A DNA stretch of 64,000 nt from assembly GCF_030122805.1 (NCBI RefSeq), contig NZ_CP126080.1, positions 687,001 through 751,000 on the forward strand, given 5' to 3'. Source of the stretch: Mesobacillus sp. AQ2 (GTDB lineage Bacteria > Bacillota > Bacilli > Bacillales > Cytobacillaceae). Under the pieces are notes generated by a model. The model made no database searches. It was not told the origin of the DNA and worked only from the letters and a program-made list of their open reading frames with translations. The position numbers and the translations under genes are program-made. The stretch's first letter is position 1. The number at the start of each line of letters is the position of its first letter. This document shows positions 45,622 through 54,544 of this stretch, one piece after another.

Positions 45622-45915
45622 TTGAAGAAAAAGACTTTAACAGCCATTTCCTACATATACAGCATTTTGGTTTTCGGAAGTTTTGGTATATGGGGATATC
45701 TTGTGGAAAAAGAAGAGGGAGTGATCGACCCGACAAAACATGAGATGCCTCTTATTCTATTTATTGGCCTCATGTTAATTGCCGTGGTTTTGGCGGGAGT
45801 TGGTTTTAATAGTGTAAAAGAAAAGGGCAGCAAAATAACTAGGAAAGCTGTGTTTACAGGCATTGTTATGGGTTTACTCTTTATTGCCTGGGGTGTTGTA
45901 AGGTCTTTAAACTAA
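45622..45915 (+). CDS. Small membrane protein, paralogue of the next gene
   Basis: A 97-residue protein from a TTG at 45622 (AGAGGTG at 45609-45615) with three hydrophobic segments. Its C-terminal half, VKEKGSKITRKAVFTGIVMGLLFIAWG, aligns with the next protein's ATNEKGDKISKKTVFSGLAVAAIFFLW (given here only as landmarks), so the two genes are an old tandem duplication. Function unknown. Confidence 0.6.
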   Translation: MKKKTLTAISYIYSILVFGSFGIWGYLVEKEEGVIDPTKHEMPLILFIGLMLIAVVLAGVGFNSVKEKGSKITRKAVFTGIVMGLLFIAWGVVRSLN

Positions 45916-45936
45916 TTAAAATAAGCTGGTGATGGT

Positions 45937-46227
45937 ATGTCGAAGAAGGTGTTGACTTACATAACAGCAATAGTTATTCCTGTTACTTTAATTTGGGGCA
46001 TCCTATGGGCTTTCAATGCAGCAGATGAAGATGGAACTATTCATTTGGAGGGCAATGAACCCTATGCCTACTTATTCCTGGGTTTATCTATAACTGGATT
46101 GATAACAGGATCGATTGCTTTAAGGGCCACGAATGAAAAAGGCGATAAAATCAGTAAAAAGACCGTCTTTTCAGGATTGGCAGTTGCGGCGATATTTTTT
46201 CTGTGGAGATTGTCGGTTTCGTTATAG
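45937..46227 (+). CDS. Small membrane protein, paralogue of the previous gene
   Basis: A 96-residue protein with the same three-helix plan as its upstream neighbour: helix, an acidic loop (NAADEDGTIHLEGNEP), helix, the NEKGDKISKKTVFSG linker and a last helix. The two genes are 21 bp apart. AGCTGGTGATGGT is the best ribosome binding site. Because it lies just before the Bce genes, a link to envelope stress is possible but unproven. Confidence 0.6.
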   Translation: MSKKVLTYITAIVIPVTLIWGILWAFNAADEDGTIHLEGNEPYAYLFLGLSITGLITGSIALRATNEKGDKISKKTVFSGLAVAAIFFLWRLSVSL

Positions 46228-46326
46228 ATGATTGAGAAAGGGCTGGCTTCCGGTCAGTCTGTATCTGGCATATAGAAAAATATTCCTATACAATAGTGAT
46301 ATTGAAGTGTAAATGTGGTGATCTAG

Positions 46327-47016
46327 TTGTTAAAGCTTTTATTGATTGAGGATGATGCGTCGTTATTCAATGAGATCCGGGACCGTCTGACGCAATGGTC
46401 GTATGAGGTGTATGGGGTTACGGATTTTGGCGATGTGATGAGTGATTTTAGCAATATCAAACCTGACCTGGTAATCATCGATATCCAGCTGCCGAGGTTT
46501 GACGGGTTTCATTGGTGCCGGATGATTCGGTCCCATTCGAATGTGCCGATTATTTTTCTTTCTTCACGGGACCATCCAACAGACATGGTGATGTCGATGC
46601 AGATGGGGGCGGATGATTTTGTCCAGAAGCCGTTCCATTTTGATGTGCTGATTGCGAAAATCCAGGCAATCCTTCGCCGTGCCTATAATTATAATACGAC
46701 GCAGAACCAGTTGAAAACATGGTGCCGGGCGACGATTGATTATGATAAGAATATCGTTGAAAATGAGTTGGGCCGGATCGAATTGACGAAGAATGAAATA
46801 TTCATATTAAAATTGCTGATTGAACAGAAGAATAAGATTGTCAGCCGTGATGAAGTCATGAACAGCTTGTGGGATGATAAGCGGTTCATTAGCGATAACA
46901 CATTGACGGTCAACGTCAATCGGCTGCGGAAAAAGCTGGATGAAATCGGGCTTGGCCATAAAATCGAAACGAAGATTGGGCAGGGATATATGGCTGTTGA
47001 AGAGGATCATGGATGA
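46327..47016 (+). CDS. bceR: BceR-like response regulator
   Basis: A 229-residue OmpR-type regulator of the Bce subgroup. Receiver: LLIEDDASL, Asp52 in IIDIQLPRFDGF, SSRDHPTDMVM, QKPFHFDVL. DNA-binding: ELTKNEIFILKLL, DEVMNSLWDD and LTVNVNRLRKKL. In Bce systems it activates the adjacent ABC transporter genes in response to antimicrobial peptides such as bacitracin. TTG start at 46327 with GGTGAT upstream. It overlaps bceS by 4 bp. Confidence 0.92.
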   Translation: MLKLLLIEDDASLFNEIRDRLTQWSYEVYGVTDFGDVMSDFSNIKPDLVIIDIQLPRFDGFHWCRMIRSHSNVPIIFLSSRDHPTDMVMSMQMGADDFVQKPFHFDVLIAKIQAILRRAYNYNTTQNQLKTWCRATIDYDKNIVENELGRIELTKNEIFILKLLIEQKNKIVSRDEVMNSLWDDKRFISDNTLTVNVNRLRKKLDEIGLGHKIETKIGQGYMAVEEDHG

Positions 47017-48017
47017 TGTTTACTACATACTTGAAGGAACGGGGAAGCTGGATCTTGTTATTTTTGCTGCTTCAGTTCCTCGCTGTTTTCATCGCTTATA
47101 TAGATTCGGCAGTATCACTCACGTCAATTCTTTATTATGTCTTTCTATCGCTCATTATTTTTATGGTTTTTTTAGTGATGCGTTATCAAAAGGAAATGAA
47201 ATTTTATCAAGAGCTTGAAGAAGCGCAAGATACCATGGATTTTTCACACAGGGAATTCCTCAGTCCTTTTGAAAGGATGGCAGCAGAAAGCATCACTCGC
47301 CATTTCGAAGGGCTGAGAAATAAAGTTTCCGAGAATGAGCGGATGCTAGACGAGGAAAAGGATGAATTGCTTTCCTGGATCCATGAGGTGAAAACTCCGC
47401 TGACAGCTTTGAGCTTGATGATTGATCGGCTTGAGAATCAGACGCTGAAAAAAGAAATGACCTATGAGTGGCTGCGGATTCACCTTTTACTGGATCAGCA
47501 GCTGCATCAAAGACGGATTCCTTTCATGGAAAATGACTTATACATAGAGCAGACTGATTTGGAGAGTGTGATTTTTGGCGAGGTCAAAACCCTGCAGTCC
47601 TGGTGCATCCAAAAAGGCATCGGCTTCGACTTTGACCTGGAGTCGAAAGAGGTTATGACCGATGCCAAATGGCTTGCCTTTATCATCAGGCAGCTGCTGA
47701 CAAATGCTGTTAAATATAGCGAAAGATCTGATATTCTGATCACCAGCGACCAGCGGAACGGACAGACTATCCTCGAAGTTGCCGACACTGGCAGGGGAAT
47801 CGATTCCAGGGATCTCCCGCGAATTTTTGAAAAAGGATTTACTTCAACTGCTCATCATCAGGACAATGCAGCAACGGGGATGGGACTGTACCTGGCGAGA
47901 AAAGCAGCGGACTCACTGAAAATCAAGATTGATGTGGAATCAGCGCCAGGCAAAGGGAGTACGTTCAAGCTGACCTTCCCTAAAAGCAATGATTTTGTCC
48001 GGATAACAGGCATGTGA
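47013..48017 (+). CDS. bceS: BceS-like intramembrane-sensing histidine kinase
   Basis: A 334-residue kinase with two helices (about residues 12-30 and 37-55) and almost no extracellular loop, the hallmark of BceS-type kinases, which sense through the BceAB transporter. Kinase core: His124 in LSWIHEVKTPLTAL, N-box LLTNAVKYSE, G-boxes DTGRGID and TGMGLYLARKAAD. It overlaps bceR at the start. A hairpin covers its stop codon. Confidence 0.92.
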   Translation: MMFTTYLKERGSWILLFLLLQFLAVFIAYIDSAVSLTSILYYVFLSLIIFMVFLVMRYQKEMKFYQELEEAQDTMDFSHREFLSPFERMAAESITRHFEGLRNKVSENERMLDEEKDELLSWIHEVKTPLTALSLMIDRLENQTLKKEMTYEWLRIHLLLDQQLHQRRIPFMENDLYIEQTDLESVIFGEVKTLQSWCIQKGIGFDFDLESKEVMTDAKWLAFIIRQLLTNAVKYSERSDILITSDQRNGQTILEVADTGRGIDSRDLPRIFEKGFTSTAHHQDNAATGMGLYLARKAADSLKIKIDVESAPGKGSTFKLTFPKSNDFVRITGM

Positions 48018-48037
48018 CAATAATGTCACATGCCTTT
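48009..48037 (+). terminator. Hairpin between bceS and bceA
   Basis: GGCATGTGACA and TGTCACATGCC form a perfect 11-bp stem with a 4-base loop, followed by only TTTG. The bceS stop codon is inside it. It may be a weak terminator or attenuator between regulators and transporter. A TATAAT at 48083-48088 may mark the bceA promoter. Confidence 0.65.
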
Positions 48038-48116
48038 GCTGATTTGTTACCTGAATCGAAGGAAGGAATACAGGCAGGATTTTATAATGAATTTATCATA
48101 GAAAGGATGTGTGAAC

Positions 48117-48878
48117 ATGATTTTATTGGAAGCGGCCAAACTTCATAAAACATATGGAAATAAGTTTAATAAACAGGAAGTATTGAAAGGGCTCGACCTT
48201 AAAATTTTCAAAGGGGAATTCGTGAGCATCATGGGTGCCTCTGGATCGGGTAAAACGACGCTCTTGAATGTCCTCTCTTCTATCGATAAGGTCACCAATG
48301 GTTCGATCAAGATTGAAGGGAACGAGATTACCGGGATGAAGGAAAAGCAGCTGGCGGAATTCCGCAAGCAGCACCTGGGCTTTTTGTTCCAGGATTACAA
48401 TCTCCTCGATACACTGACAGTGAAGGAAAATATCCTCTTGCCACTTTCGGTCAGCAAGACGCCTAAAAAGGAAGCGGATCAGCGGTTCGAAGCGATTGCC
48501 GCGGAACTCGGAATTCTGGAGTTGAAGAATAAATATCCAAATGAAATTTCCGGCGGGCAAAAGCAGCGCACATCTGCTGCACGAGCTTTCATCCATGACC
48601 CGAGCATTATTTTTGCCGATGAACCAACGGGCGCGCTGGATTCGAAATCAGCTTCAGACCTTTTGAATAAACTAAGTGACTTGAATCAAAAACGACAGGC
48701 AACGATTCTGATGGTCACTCATGATCCAGTTGCGGCAAGCTACTGTGGCAGGGTAATTTTTATAAAGGATGGTCTTATTTATACTGAACTGAATAAAGGT
48801 GACCAGACGAGACAGGAATTTTTCAAGGACATCATGAAAACCCAGAGCGTATTGGGCGGTGTGCACCATGAGCGTTAA
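48117..48878 (+). CDS. bceA: BceA-like ABC transporter ATP-binding protein
   Basis: A 253-residue ATPase of the MacB/BceA type. Walker [11 protein letters not shown]-loop [14 protein letters not shown], signature [15 protein letters not shown] (usual LSGGQ; here ISGGQ), Walker [14 protein letters not shown] and the switch histidine in [17 protein letters not shown] lies before the ATG at 48117. It overlaps bceB by 11 bp. With BceB it forms the detoxification and sensing transporter. Confidence 0.94.
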   Translation: MILLEAAKLHKTYGNKFNKQEVLKGLDLKIFKGEFVSIMGASGSGKTTLLNVLSSIDKVTNGSIKIEGNEITGMKEKQLAEFRKQHLGFLFQDYNLLDTLTVKENILLPLSVSKTPKKEADQRFEAIAAELGILELKNKYPNEISGGQKQRTSAARAFIHDPSIIFADEPTGALDSKSASDLLNKLSDLNQKRQATILMVTHDPVAASYCGRVIFIKDGLIYTELNKGDQTRQEFFKDIMKTQSVLGGVHHER

Positions 48879-50802
48879 CCAGCTGATTCTTCGTAATTTG
48901 AAGAAGAACCTTAAAAATTACTATCTGTATGTTTTTGCATTGGTGTTCAGTGTCGGCCTTTATTTCGCCTTCGTCACCCTCCAATATGATCCTTCCATGC
49001 ATGAAACGAAGGGTTCGATTAAAGGAGGGGCCGCTATTAAATCGGCATCTGTTCTACTCGTGGCCATCGTGGCGATTTTCCTGACCTACGCCAATAACAT
49101 TTTTATCAAAAGAAGAAGCAAGGAGATCGGCCTATTCCAGCTTGTCGGAATGACAAAGGGCAAGATTTTTCGGATCCTGAGTGTTGAAAACTTCCTCCTT
49201 TATTATGGCTCCTTGCTGGCGGGTGTTTTCCTTGGATTTTCAGTATCCAAGCTAATCATCATGATTCTGTTCAAAATCACTCAGGTTGAAGGGATTGCGA
49301 AGCTTCATTTTTCCGGAACAGCCCTCGTGCAGACACTGATCGTTTTTTCGGTCATCTATGTATTGATGCTGCTGTTGAACTATCTTTTCATTAAACGGCA
49401 GAGCATTCTATCCCTGTTCAGGGTCATTTCAAGTGCTGAAGGCCGGGCAAAAAAGATTTCTTTCTGGGAGATGATGATAGGCATTCTTGGCATTACACTG
49501 ATTGGGATCGGGTATTATGTGTCATCCAAGCTGTTCGAAGGGGACTTTACAACCGTGAACGAACTCTTCTTCGCCATGGTGTTCATTTTAGCGTCGGTCA
49601 TCATCGGGACTTATCTATTTTACAAAGGTTCTGTCAGCTTCATTGCCAATCTCATCCGGAAAAAGAAGGATGGGTATTTAAATATAAATGAAGTGCTGTC
49701 GTTATCCTCCATCATGTTCAGGATGAAGTCGAATGCGTTGGTGTTAACGATCATCACGACGGTATCAGCGCTTGCGATCGGCTTATTGTCTTTAAGCTAT
49801 ATCTCCTATTATTCTGCAGAACAGAGTGCCAAAAATAATGTTCCAGATAACTTTGCTTTTGTTGATGCAGACTCTGCTGCTGATTTTATGGAGAAGTTGG
49901 AGTCGCAGGATATCGGTTATGCGGAGAAAAGGATTGAGGTTCTCCAGGCGGTAATGAACGCAGAGGAAATCATCGGACTGAAAATGGATGGATACACCCA
50001 GGATCCTAAATCGATGGGGGTCTCGGTCATTAGCGAAAAGACGGAAGGTCAAAGTGAAGTGAGTAAGGATGAAACCTATCTGACAGGTTACAGTGACATT
50101 ATGATGAAATTCATCTCCATGAAAGATTCAGGACCGATTGAGATCATCGGAAAAAATCATGCTATTCCATTGCAGTACATTGGAATGGAAAAGGAATATC
50201 CTGTTTCCCGGTATTTCGGTGGTTCTCCTGTGGCCGTTGTCGATGAGTCCGTATTTGAGAAATTAAAGAGTGATTTGGACTCTTCCATCCAAAGAGACTA
50301 TTCATTGTATATTGGGGTTGATATTAAAAACGAGAATGATTTAGTGAAGGCGAATCAACTATTCAATGAAAATCAGGAAAATGATCTCAATGAATCTCGC
50401 CTGGATAATGAAAATACCCAAAAGAAACAAATGGGGCTTGTCATGTTCATTGTCGGTTTCCTTGGGCTGACCTTCCTCGTCACGTCGGGCTGCATCCTTT
50501 ATTTTAAACAAATGGATCAGACAGAAGACGAAAAGCCGAATTATACGATTTTAAGAAAGCTTGGTTTCACACAGGGTGATCTACTAAAGGGAATCCAGGC
50601 AAAACAGGCATTCAATTTCGGTATCCCACTATCAATCGGCCTGCTGCACAGCTACTTCGCCGTCAAATCCGGCTGGTTCTTTTTCGGCACCGAGTTATGG
50701 TGGCCGATGCTGATTGTCATGGGACTTTATACAGCATTGTATTCCATTTTCGCGATACTTTCAGTGGTTCATTCTAAGAGAGTTATTCGGGAATCTCTTT
50801 AA
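48868..50802 (+). CDS. bceB: BceB-like ABC transporter permease
   Basis: A 644-residue FtsX-type permease with ten membrane helices and a large extracellular domain of about 200 residues between helices 7 and 8 (about residues 315-520), the region that senses the peptide in Bce transporters. Landmarks are [18 protein letters not shown] at the start, the coupling-helix segment [20 protein letters not shown], and the last helices around residues 525-640. It starts within the end of bceA at an ATG at 48868. Which antibiotic is recognised cannot be read from sequence. Confidence 0.94.
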   Translation: MSVNQLILRNLKKNLKNYYLYVFALVFSVGLYFAFVTLQYDPSMHETKGSIKGGAAIKSASVLLVAIVAIFLTYANNIFIKRRSKEIGLFQLVGMTKGKIFRILSVENFLLYYGSLLAGVFLGFSVSKLIIMILFKITQVEGIAKLHFSGTALVQTLIVFSVIYVLMLLLNYLFIKRQSILSLFRVISSAEGRAKKISFWEMMIGILGITLIGIGYYVSSKLFEGDFTTVNELFFAMVFILASVIIGTYLFYKGSVSFIANLIRKKKDGYLNINEVLSLSSIMFRMKSNALVLTIITTVSALAIGLLSLSYISYYSAEQSAKNNVPDNFAFVDADSAADFMEKLESQDIGYAEKRIEVLQAVMNAEEIIGLKMDGYTQDPKSMGVSVISEKTEGQSEVSKDETYLTGYSDIMMKFISMKDSGPIEIIGKNHAIPLQYIGMEKEYPVSRYFGGSPVAVVDESVFEKLKSDLDSSIQRDYSLYIGVDIKNENDLVKANQLFNENQENDLNESRLDNENTQKKQMGLVMFIVGFLGLTFLVTSGCILYFKQMDQTEDEKPNYTILRKLGFTQGDLLKGIQAKQAFNFGIPLSIGLLHSYFAVKSGWFFFGTELWWPMLIVMGLYTALYSIFAILSVVHSKRVIRESL

Positions 50803-50805
50803 CAG

Positions 50806-50842
50806 AAGCGCAGGGGTTTGCCCTGTGCTTTTGATTTTTTGG
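50806..50842 (+). terminator. bceAB terminator
   Basis: AAGCGCAGGG, a short loop, CCCTGTGCTT (one G-U pair) and a T-rich tail. Confidence 0.75.
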
Positions 50843-50905
50843 TGCATACTTAAATGATAGTTGAAAAATCTGTTGAAAAGGAAGGCCAGGCCCTTGTTTA
50901 TCTTC

Positions 50906-51889
50906 TCAAGTTTGTGGAAAGCCTCCAGTCACCTTATCCTCGCTCGTAAGGTAAACGCTTCTGCGGAGTGATTTGCAGCGTTTTTTGATGCGTGCTGCTT
51001 CCTTGCTTATTTCTTCTATTGTACTGAAGCTGAAGTCCTTGTTTTGGATTACAGCGATGGACAATCCGACGAGCGGGATGTTTTCTAGTACACCCATTCG
51101 GCTGATTCCATGGATATAGCCATGTTCAAGTTCTTCAGTCGTGTAGAATTGGTGGGCAAATTGTTCAAAATGATGAATTAAGGTTTGGCAGATATCCTTG
51201 TAATCATGATGGGGAAGGATGGCAAGGAAATCGTCTCCTCCGATATGACCGACGAAAGTATCCAGTTTGTTGTGGCTTTCTAGTACTGTTTCTTTCAGAA
51301 TTGTCGCAGTGTGCTGAATGACTTCATCGCCAAGCTTGAATCCAAATGTATCATTGAATGATTTGAATAGATTGATATCTATATATAGGACCGTGTAATT
51401 TTCGGATGCAATCGCCTTCTTGAGTGCATTTTTTATCTCGAAATTGCCTGGCAGTCCTGTTAGTGGGTTAGAATAGCGGGCAATGCTGATTTGCTCTTCA
51501 GCCAGTTTCATTAGTAAATTCCGGATGCTGACAATGCCGACCAGGCGGTCTTTTCTAGTGACGATCACATAGTCATACAGATGTTCTTGTGCGCGATCCA
51601 TCGCTTGTGCACTTGTTTCAGTAATCGGTACTGAATGGTCAACAATGAGCGGATCGGTGATCATCACCAAATCAACAGTCCTTTTCATGAAAAGGTCGAA
51701 CCCATACTGGATCGATAACTTCTGGTAAAATTTCGTTTTCGTCACTAACCCGATTGGACGGTCTTCTGAACAAACCACGACTCCTTCGATCTCCGGTGTG
51801 TTTTTGAATATCATATAGATGTATTCACATTTGGTTGAAGGATTAACCACCATCACTTTCTCTGCAATCTCCCCAATTGTCACTTGCAT
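50906..51889 (-). CDS. CBS-pair GGDEF protein (probable diguanylate cyclase)
   Basis: A 327-residue cytoplasmic protein: two CBS domains (about residues 1-130) and a GGDEF domain (about 140-305) with the active signature GGDDF in VGHIGGDDFLAIL, and YIDINLFKSFNDTFGFKLGD as the metal and substrate segment. It probably makes c-di-GMP under control of a nucleotide bound to the CBS pair. Its ATG is 19 bp after the stop of the EAL gene, so synthesis and breakdown enzymes are in one operon. AAGGTG precedes the ATG. Confidence 0.9.
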   Translation of the reverse strand: MQVTIGEIAEKVMVVNPSTKCEYIYMIFKNTPEIEGVVVCSEDRPIGLVTKTKFYQKLSIQYGFDLFMKRTVDLVMITDPLIVDHSVPITETSAQAMDRAQEHLYDYVIVTRKDRLVGIVSIRNLLMKLAEEQISIARYSNPLTGLPGNFEIKNALKKAIASENYTVLYIDINLFKSFNDTFGFKLGDEVIQHTATILKETVLESHNKLDTFVGHIGGDDFLAILPHHDYKDICQTLIHHFEQFAHQFYTTEELEHGYIHGISRMGVLENIPLVGLSIAVIQNKDFSFSTIEEISKEAARIKKRCKSLRRSVYLTSEDKVTGGFPQT

Positions 51890-51908
51890 AACTACACCTT
51901 CATTTCAT

Positions 51909-52646
51909 TTATGTATGCAGAAGATAACGCTCCGGCCTGCCTAGGAAGTAGCCCTGGCCAAACTGGATGCCTGCTTGTCTGGCAATGGTCAACTCCTCTG
52001 CAGTTTCAATACCCTCAAGTGTGACTGAGACACCCTCATTAATAAAGTATGAAGAAATCCAATTCAGGAACGTTTGTTTCTTGATGGATCGTCCCAAATC
52101 CATTGAAAAATATCGATCAAGTTTTACAATGTCAGGTTCAAGCTCTAAAGCAATCCGCAGGGAGGATTGTCCCTTCCCAAGATCATCTAGTGCAAATCTA
52201 AAACCAAGGGATCTAAGGCAGTGAATCACATCTGTCAGCTTGCCCAATGACATAACTGATTCTGCTTCATTCAGCTCAAAAATAATGCTTTCCGGTGCTA
52301 AAGCTACCTTGTTCATTAATCGATTCAGTTGCCTTAGAAAATCAGGGTCTAAAAGTGTGGATGGAAAGACATTGACAGACAAACGAGGAGGATTTAAGTA
52401 CCTGGACTGTTGCTCGAATGTATGTATGCTATTGGCGATGGAGTGAAAATCTAAATCAAATAGCTGATTCTGCTGCATGGCAAGTGAAAATAGAACTTCG
52501 GGATTCGGGATTTCAGGATGTCTGATCAAGCTTTCATACCCGAAAACATAGTCATCCTGCAAGTTGTAGATTGGCTGAAATGCATGTTGGAAGTTAAATA
52601 ACTGGAAAGAACGGTCTCTGGAAGAATCTAATATCATCGCTGTCAT
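51909..52646 (-). CDS. EAL-domain protein (c-di-GMP phosphodiesterase or sensor)
   Basis: A 245-residue stand-alone EAL domain. The signature is ESL (YESLIR) in place of EAL. Other catalytic positions look preserved: SVNVFPSTL, FELNEAE, DDLGKGQSS (usual DDFGtG), DIVKLDR, LEGIE and FGQGYFLGRP. It is likely active or able to bind c-di-GMP; replacing Ala by Ser is mild, since the catalytic Glu is kept. It precedes the CBS-GGDEF gene in the same operon. Confidence 0.88.
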   Translation of the reverse strand: MTAMILDSSRDRSFQLFNFQHAFQPIYNLQDDYVFGYESLIRHPEIPNPEVLFSLAMQQNQLFDLDFHSIANSIHTFEQQSRYLNPPRLSVNVFPSTLLDPDFLRQLNRLMNKVALAPESIIFELNEAESVMSLGKLTDVIHCLRSLGFRFALDDLGKGQSSLRIALELEPDIVKLDRYFSMDLGRSIKKQTFLNWISSYFINEGVSVTLEGIETAEELTIARQAGIQFGQGYFLGRPERYLLHT

Positions 52647-52765
52647 TATATAATCCCATCCTAAAATATGATTTATAATCCAAATGTACTATTTTACTAT
52701 TAATAAATTGTAAGATTTTCGTAAATTTTTCTTAAAAAACTAAGAAGATAGTCCTGTTTCAAATT

Positions 52766-52797
52766 AAAAAAGAAGCGTAAGGACTACGCTTCTTTTT
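52766..52797. terminator. Terminator ending the glycosyltransferase operon
   Basis: AAAAAGAAGCGTA and TACGCTTCTTTTT form a perfect 13-bp stem. It is symmetrical and overlaps the stop of the last glycosyltransferase. Confidence 0.88.
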
Positions 52798-53938
52798 GGA
52801 AGGGTGCAGGCTGAATGCTTGTTTCTATTATTTGAAGATAATGGCTTATTAAATTATCGAAAATCCTCTCCCATTTTTGGGTGAGTGCATAGTTTCTGCC
52901 TTCGTAGCCCATTTGAACTCTCTTGCTGTCTGATGTAAGGAGGCTAATGATAGCCTCAGCAAAATGATGGATATCATGTGGTGTACATAAGCGTCCTGTC
53001 ACTCCATCCTCAATGATGCTTCTTACTCCCCCAGAGTTTGCTCCTATGACAGGGGTGCCGCTGGCAAGTGATTCAAGAACGACATTTCCGAATGTTTCTG
53101 TAGCAGAAGGGAAGATGAATAGGTCGGATGCTGAGTAGACTTCAGCGAGTTGACCGCCTTTTAGGTAGCCCGTGAAGATCATATTAGCAGGTGCTTCTTT
53201 TTCAAGTTGTTCCCTCATTGGCCCGTCACCCACGATTAGCCAATGAACCTTATCGGCGATCTGGGGCGGCATGTTTTTAGCAATCTCCAGCAGGAGTCCG
53301 GCACTTTTTTCCGGAGCCAGCCTGCCTGCATAGGATAAGATATATTCTTTTCTAAAAGAGTATTTCTTCCGGACAGCGAGCTTGTCATAAAATGGGTGGA
53401 ACAGCTCACAGTCAACGCCCCTTGGCCAGAGCTCCAGATTCTTCAATCCGTGTTCTGTCAATTGAGCCATTGTATCATGAGACGGAACGAAGATTTTCTG
53501 CAGTGGCTGGTGAAACCAGTTCATGTATTTCCATAGCAGGCTGGATAATAAACCTAGGTCATAGAATTGCAGATACTGGTCGAAATCGGTGTGATACGAG
53601 CCAGCCAGCGGAATTTTCAGCTTCTTTGCGCAATATACACCCATGATGCCAAGATTGAATGGTGTTGCGACATGGATGAGATCGGGATTGAATTTTTCCA
53701 GTTCTCCCTTGATTTTAAAATAGTTAGGGAAAGCGACCCGGCATTCTGGATACAGGAAGAAGGATGCGCTTTTAAATCGATGGATATGGGACGGAACATA
53801 CTCTCCGCTTGGATTCTCGGGGGCGAACACCTTGACGGAATGTCCCTTTTCTGCCAGATAGTCTGTGAATCTTTTCAATGTACGGGCGACTCCATTAATC
53901 TCTGGATAAAAGGTATCAGTGAAAAATGCGATTTTCAT
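52784..53938 (-). CDS. Family-4 glycosyltransferase, last gene of a glycolipid-like operon
   Basis: A 384-residue GT4 enzyme from MKIAFFTDTFYPEINGVARTL, close in sequence to the first gene of the same operon. Motifs are GSYHTDFDQY, the central WLIVGDGP and the nucleotide-sugar-binding FIFPSATETFGNVVLESLASGTPVIG region near the C-terminus (residues about 290-315; only landmarks shown). The relatives I know of are diacylglycerol and glucuronolipid glycosyltransferases and YtcC of Bacillus. I use the ATG at 53938 with AAAGGAGGGG upstream; nine extra codons are open before it. Confidence 0.88.
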   Translation of the reverse strand: MKIAFFTDTFYPEINGVARTLKRFTDYLAEKGHSVKVFAPENPSGEYVPSHIHRFKSASFFLYPECRVAFPNYFKIKGELEKFNPDLIHVATPFNLGIMGVYCAKKLKIPLAGSYHTDFDQYLQFYDLGLLSSLLWKYMNWFHQPLQKIFVPSHDTMAQLTEHGLKNLELWPRGVDCELFHPFYDKLAVRKKYSFRKEYILSYAGRLAPEKSAGLLLEIAKNMPPQIADKVHWLIVGDGPMREQLEKEAPANMIFTGYLKGGQLAEVYSASDLFIFPSATETFGNVVLESLASGTPVIGANSGGVRSIIEDGVTGRLCTPHDIHHFAEAIISLLTSDSKRVQMGYEGRNYALTQKWERIFDNLISHYLQIIETSIQPAPFQKEA

Positions 53939-54019
53939 GCCAGGCCCCTCCTTTGATAAAAACATACTCAGACTAAGCTTTTCTCACGTTTTCTTCGTAC
54001 ATATGCAATCCTCGGATTC

Positions 54020-54544
54020 TCAAAGAAGGAACGAGTAACTGAGTATACCGGCTGTTGTCCCAAGCAGGGCACCGACGAGAATATCTGTTGGGTAGTGCAG
54101 ACCAAGGTATACCCTCGAAAGGGCGACCATGCAGGCCAAGGGAACCAAAGCAGCCGATAAGACTGGCATGAATAATATGAAAGGCAGGACCAATGAAAAG
54201 ATTGCCGTCGTATGTCCGGAAGGGAATGAATGGTCCTGCAGCGGGTTCGACGGGAAAAAAGCATTCTCCAGGATGATATAGGGCCGTTTCCGCGGGTACC
54301 ATTTTTTAATGAAATGTACCGGGAGATGGCTTAGCGCTAAAGCAGCTGCACTTGCAAAAGCTGCCTGCCTGATCGGTCCGTTTAAAAACAGGACCAGCAG
54401 CAGGATGGATGAAATCGTGAACCTTGCACCGCCTGCATGGGTGATTGTACGGAAAAAGGCATTCAGGAATTTGTTTTGATAATGGCGGTTGATTCCCCGG
54501 AAAATCCTTTGATCAGTTTGGTAGAATACTAGTAAAAGTTTCAT
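54020..54544 (-). CDS. PAP2-family membrane phosphatase
   Basis: A 174-residue membrane phosphatase with about five helices and the three PAP2 motifs: KKWYPRKRPY (KX6RP), HSFPSGHT, and SRVYLGLHYPTD (SRX5HX3D). Substrates of the family are undecaprenyl pyrophosphate, phosphatidylglycerol-phosphate or phosphatidic acid. It overlaps the upstream ugd gene by 32 bp, so translation is coupled. In this operon a role in supplying diacylglycerol, or in recycling a lipid carrier, would make sense. Confidence 0.92.
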   Translation of the reverse strand: MKLLLVFYQTDQRIFRGINRHYQNKFLNAFFRTITHAGGARFTISSILLLVLFLNGPIRQAAFASAAALALSHLPVHFIKKWYPRKRPYIILENAFFPSNPLQDHSFPSGHTTAIFSLVLPFILFMPVLSAALVPLACMVALSRVYLGLHYPTDILVGALLGTTAGILSYSFLL

